Positions 5,520 to 9,116 of a DNA stretch of 9,116 bases are shown here, in pieces (the first letter of the stretch is position 1; the number at the start of each line of letters is the position of its first letter). Both the position numbers and the translations under genes were made by a program. The notes beneath the pieces were generated by a model. The model ran no database searches, was not told the origin of the DNA, and worked only from the letters and a program-made list of their open reading frames with translations. Origin of the DNA: JAADDK01 sp964425415 (GTDB lineage: Archaea; Thermoplasmatota; Thermoplasmata; Thermoplasmatales; Aciduliprofundaceae). The stretch is from contig CAYRMJ010000054.1 of the NCBI GenBank assembly GCA_964425415.1, positions 1 through 9,116 of the forward strand, given 5' to 3'.

Positions 5520-6897
5520 AAACAAGCACCACAACCGCTGGGATGGCATATAGAAGTTCCATTTCGGGTATCACTTCACCTACGCTCGCACATAGAGAGA
5601 AACCATCCCAAGAGCCTCTCTGCTTTGTTTCCTCGGTCCAGTGAAGCCACGCCAAGTATATCTCACCCGCATCGCTAACATAAACCTGCGGTTCTTTGTT
5701 TCCTGAGTCATCAGTGGTGATTAGAATATCTCTATTTCTACCGCTCCACTCCCCGTTACCGGTGGAATTTGAAATCATTACCTCCCTGCAACTGTGATTC
5801 TCGTCAAATTCGTCCCAAACCACGAACACTCCGTACGCTCCAAAGCTTGCTTTCGGATGAGTGGCATTGTGTCCATCTTCAAAGCTCACTATCTCACTGT
5901 TCACCGCAGCGTTGTTCCATGCATTGCCATCAAAGTACTTTCCAGCTATTTCCTTCACCGTTTTTCCAGATTCGTCCACCTCCTGCTCCCAGAAAACATA
6001 TATGTTTCCCTTGTACACCGTGGCTGTCACATTGTAGGCACTGTGCCCCACATCACTCCCAATCATGGTTGTGTTCCACTTTTTGTACGGATAGGTAGAA
6101 TTAGCAGCATAAACCGCATAGGCACCATCGGATACCTCGTACTCGGTCCAAAACACCCAAACTCTGGGCGAGGAGCCTGCGGTGGCTACAATATCCACGC
6201 TCATTGCACTGTTTGAATCTTCAACGCTTATGGGTATGTCAGCATTAAGAGAACTCCATGCGTCTGCGGATGTGTTGCTTCCGTAGTACACTTCCGTGCT
6301 CTTGGTGGTGCTGTTGTACCCGAGCCAGACCACATGAACATAGCCATCGTCAGAAACCGCAACTGCAGGCTTGGTGCAGTTTTCCACTGCGGAACTCGTA
6401 TAGTCAGATATCACCTCATTTTTTATCTTTGATGTCCAGTTCACACCATCATCGCTTCTCCCCATGTATATCTCATAGTATCCCGAAGTTTTATTCTTCT
6501 CACTCCACACGAGGTAAATCTCCCCATTCTTTGGATTTACCGCTGCATCCGGCGAGGAGGCGTTGGTGCCGTCCTCCATGCTCACAACTATGTCCGCTTT
6601 ATGGCCAGTCCAGTTTACAAAGTCCGATGATGCGGAAATCATGATTTCATGAGTTTTATAGCTGTGTGAATGATAGGTGTAATCCTCAGCCTCATCCCAG
6701 AAGAGCATGTAAGGATAATTGACAAGGGGATCGTATATCATCGTGAGATTATTAACGCTGTTTCCATCAGGATAGGTGGTGTTTGAGAATCTTTTAACTC
6801 TCAATCCCATGACGTCGTGAGAGAAACCTCCTCCCGCTATGAAAGTCATCGCACTCAAAATGATTAAAGTCCCAATTAATATTATGTGCCATTTCAT
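5491..6897 (-). CDS. Exported, membrane-anchored seven-repeat beta-propeller (sialidase-like fold) protein
   Basis: This 468-residue protein has an N-terminal signal peptide or anchor (MKWHIILIGTLIILSAMTFI). At the C-terminus, IPEMELL is followed by a hydrophobic segment (about 447-462) and a basic tail KRKRN. The body holds seven repeats, each with a strand ending in hydrophobic-hydrophobic-Trp: LFWDE 65, LVWSE 129, VVWLG 189, VFWTE 248, VFWEQ 301, VVWDE 360, LAWLH 416. Spacing is 53-64 residues. Blades often carry 'S.DG..W' turns (SDDGVNWTS), as in BNR/sialidase-like propellers. I count 15 N-x-S/T sequons, strong support for an extracellular glycoprotein. No sialidase catalytic set (Arg triad, Tyr/Glu) is obvious, so a binding or scaffold role is likelier than hydrolysis. 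The PEM-hydrophobic-basic tail resembles archaeosortase (PEF-CTERM-type) sorting signals but could be a plain membrane anchor. It is the first gene of the operon; ATG 6897 is 25 bases from its TATA box. Confidence 0.75.
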   Translation of the reverse strand: MKWHIILIGTLIILSAMTFIAGGGFSHDVMGLRVKRFSNTTYPDGNSVNNLTMIYDPLVNYPYMLFWDEAEDYTYHSHSYKTHEIMISASSDFVNWTGHKADIVVSMEDGTNASSPDAAVNPKNGEIYLVWSEKNKTSGYYEIYMGRSDDGVNWTSKIKNEVISDYTSSAVENCTKPAVAVSDDGYVHVVWLGYNSTTKSTEVYYGSNTSADAWSSLNADIPISVEDSNSAMSVDIVATAGSSPRVWVFWTEYEVSDGAYAVYAANSTYPYKKWNTTMIGSDVGHSAYNVTATVYKGNIYVFWEQEVDESGKTVKEIAGKYFDGNAWNNAAVNSEIVSFEDGHNATHPKASFGAYGVFVVWDEFDENHSCREVMISNSTGNGEWSGRNRDILITTDDSGNKEPQVYVSDAGEIYLAWLHWTEETKQRGSWDGFSLCASVGEVIPEMELLYAIPAVVVLVYAFGKRKRN

Positions 6898-6917
6898 AAT
6901 TACCTTATGTTTTGCAA

Positions 6918-6926
6918 TTTATATAA
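6918..6926 (-). promoter_or_regulatory. TATA box of the propeller-ATPase operon
   Basis: On the minus strand this reads TTATATAAA, preceded by an A-rich BRE-like stretch (AAAAACC). Its centre is 25 bases from ATG 6897, so transcription should begin at or within a few bases of the start codon. Only a weak AGGT is present before the ATG, in keeping with a leaderless message. Confidence 0.7.
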
Positions 6927-6950
6927 GGTTTTTCTTTTTGTCAACTCATC

Positions 6951-6967
6951 TGAAATGCAAAATTTCA
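6951..6967. repeat. Perfect inverted repeat between divergent promoters
   Basis: TGAAAT-GCAAA-ATTTCA has 6-bp perfect arms around a 5-base spacer. It lies between the TATA box of the propeller operon (6918-6926) and that of thpR (about 6977-6987), upstream of both. It is a candidate site for a regulator of one or both genes, but in AT-rich intergenic DNA chance is a real alternative. Confidence 0.4.
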
Positions 6968-6976
6968 AGCAAGCAT

Positions 6977-6987
6977 CATATTTTTAA
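6977..6987 (+). promoter_or_regulatory. Candidate TATA box for thpR
   Basis: CATATTTTTAA is centred about 27 bases before ATG 7009. It is a weaker match than the opposing box at 6918-6926, but its spacing would again give a leaderless transcript. Confidence 0.45.
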
Positions 6988-7008
6988 CGATTTTGCATAT
7001 ACGGAATT

Positions 7009-7524
7009 ATGAGAACATTCATAGCTGTGGAGATACCTTTTAACGAGAGAATAGGTGATTTGCAGAGGAGCATAACGGGACGCCACAAGGCCGTGGAAAG
7101 GGAAAATATGCACATAACTCTGAAGTTTCTTGGAGAGGTGAGTGAAAAAAAGATAGAAGAAATAAAAAAAGTTGTGGAAAATTGCAAGGTTTCTCCATTC
7201 AAAATAAAACTGCACGGGGTTGGATTTTTTCCAAGTGAAAAGTACATCAAGGTTGTGTGGATTGGGGTGAAAAACGGAGAGGAGATTGTGGGAATGATGA
7301 AGTGCATTGACCAGCATCTTCAATCCATGGGCTTTAAGAGGGAGAGAAACTATGTGCCGCATTTAACAGTAGCAAGAGCCAAAGGAAAAATCAGTATTGA
7401 GAACATAGAGAAGTTCATAAACTCAGAGTTTGGAGAAGTGGAGATAAAAGAGATAAAGATAAAGAAGAGCACACTAACCGACAAAGGACCCATTTACGAG
7501 GATTTGTTTGTAATTCAGCTGTAA
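7009..7524 (+). CDS. thpR: RNA 2',3'-cyclic phosphodiesterase (2'-5' RNA ligase family, LigT/ThpR)
   Basis: This 171-residue soluble protein of the 2H phosphoesterase superfamily is of normal length for the family. The two catalytic H-x-T-x motifs are intact: HITL at 35-38 within ENMHITLKFLGEV, and HLTV at 118-121 within RNYVPHLTVARAKG. It starts MRTFIAVEIP, the standard family N-terminus, which fixes the start at ATG 7009. Known members hydrolyse 2',3'-cyclic phosphate RNA ends to 2'-phosphate and show 2'-5' RNA ligase activity in vitro; in archaea a link to tRNA processing is often assumed. No Shine-Dalgarno precedes it and a TATA-like element is about 27 bases upstream. It is transcribed away from the propeller operon, and its last 10 bases overlap the convergent Sm-like gene. 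Confidence 0.92.
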   Translation: MRTFIAVEIPFNERIGDLQRSITGRHKAVERENMHITLKFLGEVSEKKIEEIKKVVENCKVSPFKIKLHGVGFFPSEKYIKVVWIGVKNGEEIVGMMKCIDQHLQSMGFKRERNYVPHLTVARAKGKISIENIEKFINSEFGEVEIKEIKIKKSTLTDKGPIYEDLFVIQL

Positions 7525-7784
7525 TAGTGTCCTGTATCCTCGTATTTCTCATCAGATTCCTTTTTCTCTGCGAGTTCTATCACATCTATTGCCGCAACCA
7601 TGTTTACAGGTATTAACCTAATAAGTCCTTTCTTATCTCCGTGATTTTCGTCAAGTCTTATGCACAATGAGCTGTCCTCACCCACGGGCACGAAGCCCTC
7701 AAAGGTTCCACTGACTTTCGCAATCTCTTCATTGGTGGTGGTCAAGTACACCACACATTTTGAGCCGGGAATTAGTTCAATCAT
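7515..7784 (-). CDS. Small conserved-looking protein, possible Sm-like/SH3-like beta barrel
   Basis: I do not recognise this 89-residue protein as a named family. Residues 1-70 are predicted to be mostly beta strands: CVVYLTTTNEEIAKVSGTFE, then GFVPVGEDSSLCIRL, then GLIRLIPVNMVAAIDVIE. A G-x-F-x-G turn (GTFEG, 26-30) and a closing strand pair (IRLIP...AAIDVIE) recall the Sm1/Sm2 layout of Lsm proteins, but the canonical Sm motif residues are not convincingly present. The acidic, polar tail (about 71-89) is probably disordered. ATG 7784 overlaps the TGA of the upstream regulator by four bases and has GGAGG seven bases before it, so the two are one translational unit. A partner or effector of the regulator, or an RNA/nucleic-acid binder, is only a guess. 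Confidence 0.75.
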   Translation of the reverse strand: MIELIPGSKCVVYLTTTNEEIAKVSGTFEGFVPVGEDSSLCIRLDENHGDKKGLIRLIPVNMVAAIDVIELAEKKESDEKYEDTGHYYS

Positions 7785-8206
7785 AGCTCTTCCTCCACCA
7801 ATTCTTGTATGTGTTCAACAGCTTTTGCATAATTGTCCATGGCCATCTTCACATTTGCTTCCACGAAGCGCCATGCCTTTGAAAAGTTGCCGAATCTGAG
7901 CCTGTATCTTTTGGCTATGCCCTCGTGCTCCTCCTCAAGAATGTCCATTCCTTTCAATTTGTTAAGGTATCTGTAAAGAGTGGGGCGCGATGTGTTAAGA
8001 TAACTCAACAGTTCATCCACACTCCACATTTTATCAGGATGCATCAGAAAGCACTCTTTGAAGAGACGATAACCCACAGAGTTCTTCGCATCCTGCACCT
8101 CTGAGGATTTTATGTAACCTATGGACGATAAAAATCCAGTGAGCGCGCGGTCAAGGTCGGTCTCGTGGGTCATTGGAGAAACCATGCGCACCTGCAACTC
8201 AAACAT
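7781..8206 (-). CDS. Winged-helix transcriptional regulator (archaeal, family uncertain)
   Basis: This 141-residue protein has a central helix-turn-helix at about residues 47-104. KECFLMHPDKMWSVDELLSY gives helices 1-2, and NTSRPTLYRYLNKLKGMDIL (71-90) is the turn plus recognition helix. A charged wing follows (EEEHEGIAKRYRLRFG). The C-terminal part (107-141) is a long amphipathic helix rich in A, M, E and K, suggesting dimerisation. The first 40 residues are variable-looking. MarR/HTH_20-like folds fit, but no ligand domain is visible. ATG 8206 is chosen because a TATA box is centred 26 bases upstream; a Met at residue 8 is an alternative. It forms an operon with the small Sm-like protein gene (4-base overlap) and is divergent from the flavoprotein oxidoreductase, which it might regulate along with itself. 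Confidence 0.8.
   Translation of the reverse strand: MFELQVRMVSPMTHETDLDRALTGFLSSIGYIKSSEVQDAKNSVGYRLFKECFLMHPDKMWSVDELLSYLNTSRPTLYRYLNKLKGMDILEEEHEGIAKRYRLRFGNFSKAWRFVEANVKMAMDNYAKAVEHIQELVEEEL
7792..7796 (-). promoter_or_regulatory. Shine-Dalgarno for the small Sm-like gene
   Basis: On the minus strand this is GGAGG, seven bases before ATG 7784, inside the 3' end of the regulator gene. It contrasts with the absence of such sites before the first genes of transcripts here. Confidence 0.75.
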
Positions 8207-8227
8207 AATGGAACATAGAGAGATGGG

Positions 8228-8238
8228 TTATATATTTT
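8228..8238 (-). promoter_or_regulatory. TATA box of the regulator/Sm-like operon
   Basis: On the minus strand this reads AAAATATATAA, with a GGAGGAA purine tract upstream as likely BRE. It is centred about 26 bases from ATG 8206, so the transcript should be leaderless. No Shine-Dalgarno is present before the ATG. Confidence 0.65.
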
Positions 8239-8242
8239 TCCT

Positions 8243-8250
8243 CCACGTGG
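8243..8250. promoter_or_regulatory. Perfect 8-bp palindrome, possible regulator site
   Basis: CCACGTGG is GC-rich within an AT-rich intergenic stretch and lies just upstream of the regulator operon's BRE/TATA. A protein bound here could influence that promoter, and perhaps the divergent oxidoreductase promoter. It is short, so the assignment is tentative. Confidence 0.35.
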
Positions 8251-8318
8251 TATAAGCAAATCAAAGAACATAAAAATGCCAAAATTCAGATTTCATGGGC
8301 CATAACTGTGTAAAAAGT

Positions 8319-8328
8319 GATAAATACA
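8319..8328 (+). promoter_or_regulatory. Candidate TATA box for the oxidoreductase gene
   Basis: GATAAATACA is centred about 36 bases before ATG 8359, predicting a leader of about 10 bases. The weak TGTAAAAAG at about 8308-8316 would instead suit the in-frame ATG at 8338. Confidence 0.35.
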
Positions 8329-8358
8329 CCTACATCAATGCAATATTGGGTAAGATGC

Positions 8359-9116
8359 ATGAAGGAGTACGATATTATAGCCTTCGGAACAGGTAGTGCT
8401 ATGAACATTGTGGATGCAGCAATGCATAGAAATCCAAAAGCAAAAATAGCAGTTATAGAAAATGAAAAAGCAGGGGGTATATGTTTAACAAGAGGCTGCA
8501 TTCCAAGCAAGATGCTCGCGTATCCCGCTGAACTTATAGCTGAGATACTGAGAGCAAATGAGTTCTTCATTGATGCTAAAATAAAAAATGTTGATGGAGA
8601 CGCCCTATTACGCCATGTGCAGAATGAAGTGGACAAAGAGAGCAAGATGATTGAAAAAAGCTTGAAAAGCCACCCTCGCATTGATTACTATCAGAGCACT
8701 GGTGTCTTCATCGGCGATCACGAAATTGATGTTGGCGGAAAAGAAATAAGAGGGGAGAAGATTCTTCTATGCAACGGCTCAAAACCCTTTGTGCCCCCTA
8801 TCCCGGGATTGAAGGAGGTGGGGTACATAACCAACCGCGAGTTTTTCTACTCACTGAAGAAGCTGCCAAAGAGCATTGCCATAATCGGCGGAGGATACGT
8901 TGCTCTGGAACTGGGGCATTTCATGGCAAGGTTCGGCACTGAGGTTCATGTGATTGAGATGCTTCCAGACATAATAATGACCGAGGAAAAGGACGCTCGT
9001 GCTTTAGTGCGCAGGGAATTGGAAAATGTAATGAAATTCCATCTCGGCTACAAGGCGAAGGAGGTACGAAGAGCCATGGGAAAGAAGGTGGTGGTTGCCG
9101 AGAACAGGGATGGAGA
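8359..9116 (+). CDS. FAD-dependent pyridine nucleotide-disulfide oxidoreductase, dihydrolipoamide dehydrogenase/mycothione reductase-like (C-terminus outside window)
   Basis: 252 complete codons are visible with no stop before the window end. The FAD-binding start is MKEYDIIAFGTGSAMN. The redox-active disulfide is GGICLTRGCIPSK (39-51; Cys42 and Cys47). The second nucleotide-binding fold is IAIIGGGYVALELGHFMARF (173-192), for NAD(P)H. This is the class I flavoprotein disulfide reductase order; the dimerisation domain with the catalytic His-Glu lies beyond the edge. The wording around the first motifs (GTGSA..., CIPSKML.YPAE) is closer to mycothione-reductase-like and archaeal 'dihydrolipoamide dehydrogenase' paralogues than to pyruvate dehydrogenase E3. 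No lipoyl-enzyme genes are in the window, so the substrate is open. ATG 8359 gives the family-standard N-terminus; ATG 8338 is in frame and would add seven residues (MQYWVRC). The regulator at 7781-8206 is divergently transcribed 152 bases away. Confidence 0.88.
   Translation, partial: MKEYDIIAFGTGSAMNIVDAAMHRNPKAKIAVIENEKAGGICLTRGCIPSKMLAYPAELIAEILRANEFFIDAKIKNVDGDALLRHVQNEVDKESKMIEKSLKSHPRIDYYQSTGVFIGDHEIDVGGKEIRGEKILLCNGSKPFVPPIPGLKEVGYITNREFFYSLKKLPKSIAIIGGGYVALELGHFMARFGTEVHVIEMLPDIIMTEEKDARALVRRELENVMKFHLGYKAKEVRRAMGKKVVVAENRDG

Noticed and set aside
5520..5549. ATG at 5549 as start of the ATPase
   Set aside because: It would add ten residues unlike the family and increase the overlap with the propeller gene; MLLGRERE at 5519 is the standard AAA_16 start and has GGTG upstream.
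5794..6216. 140-residue plus-strand open frame, with similar ones at 5769-6098 and 6258-6644
   Set aside because: All are antisense to the beta-propeller gene. They are rich in Cys, His, Pro and Ser, typical of shadow frames, and have no homology I recognise.
6976..7362. Two minus-strand open frames of 128 and 107 residues
   Set aside because: Both are antisense to thpR, whose two HxTx motifs and family N-terminus are clear.
8294..8395. Short plus-strand frame starting at ATG 8294
   Set aside because: It runs out of frame into the oxidoreductase gene and stops soon after; there is no ribosome-binding site and no recognisable product.
8286..8681. 131-residue open frame on the minus strand
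   Set aside because: It lies antisense to the well-supported flavoprotein oxidoreductase (8359 onward), which has clear FAD, disulfide and NAD(P) motifs. Its hydrophobic look is a by-product of the opposite frame.
1..9116. CRISPR arrays, insertion sequences, tRNA genes, integration sites
   Set aside because: No regularly spaced repeats, transposase motifs, terminal inverted repeats or tRNA cloverleaf sequences were seen on either strand by eye.

Overview
This window looks like chromosomal DNA from a euryarchaeon, most likely a thermophilic, peptide-using member of the Thermoplasmatota (Aciduliprofundum/DHVE2-like). That placement is an inference. It rests on archaeal TATA boxes, an archaeal Hsp20 paired with a Phr/ArsR-type heat-shock regulator, a DUF401 membrane protein, and several genes that appear to be read from leaderless transcripts. 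No tRNA, rRNA, CRISPR array, insertion sequence or phage gene was seen. Genes are packed tightly: the longest gene-free stretch is 208 bases (1523-1730), and several neighbours overlap.

Layout. On the minus strand at the left edge is the start of a lysine 6-aminotransferase gene (lat, 1-194), preceded in the same direction by a DUF401 multi-pass membrane protein (272-1522). A 208-base divergent region with TATA boxes and inverted repeats separates DUF401 from a plus-strand operon of hsp20 (1731-2306) and a Phr-like winged-helix repressor (2306-2785), which overlap by one base. Converging on that operon is a minus-strand operon that starts with an exported, heavily glycosylatable seven-repeat beta-propeller protein (6897 down to 5491). 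It continues with a large STAND/AAA_16 ATPase carrying TPR repeats (5519 down to 2769); these two genes overlap by 29 bases. Divergent from the propeller gene is thpR, an RNA 2',3'-cyclic phosphodiesterase (7009-7524). Converging on thpR is a second minus-strand operon: a winged-helix regulator (8206 down to 7781) followed with a 4-base overlap by a small beta-rich, possibly Sm-like protein (7784 down to 7515). At the right edge, plus strand, is the first 252 codons of a flavin-dependent disulfide oxidoreductase of the dihydrolipoamide dehydrogenase/mycothione reductase type (8359 to the window end).

How the genes may work together. hsp20 and the Phr-like gene read as a self-limiting heat-shock unit, with a perfect inverted repeat between the TATA box and the expected transcription start. 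The propeller plus ATPase operon is the most unusual part: a surface protein is translationally linked to a cytoplasmic signalling-type ATPase. The ATPase also appears to contain an extra, roadblock/longin-like sensory domain between its Walker A and Walker B motifs. No function can be assigned to that pair with confidence. The lat/DUF401 neighbours hint at amino-acid uptake or exchange and lysine breakdown, but this is only positional.
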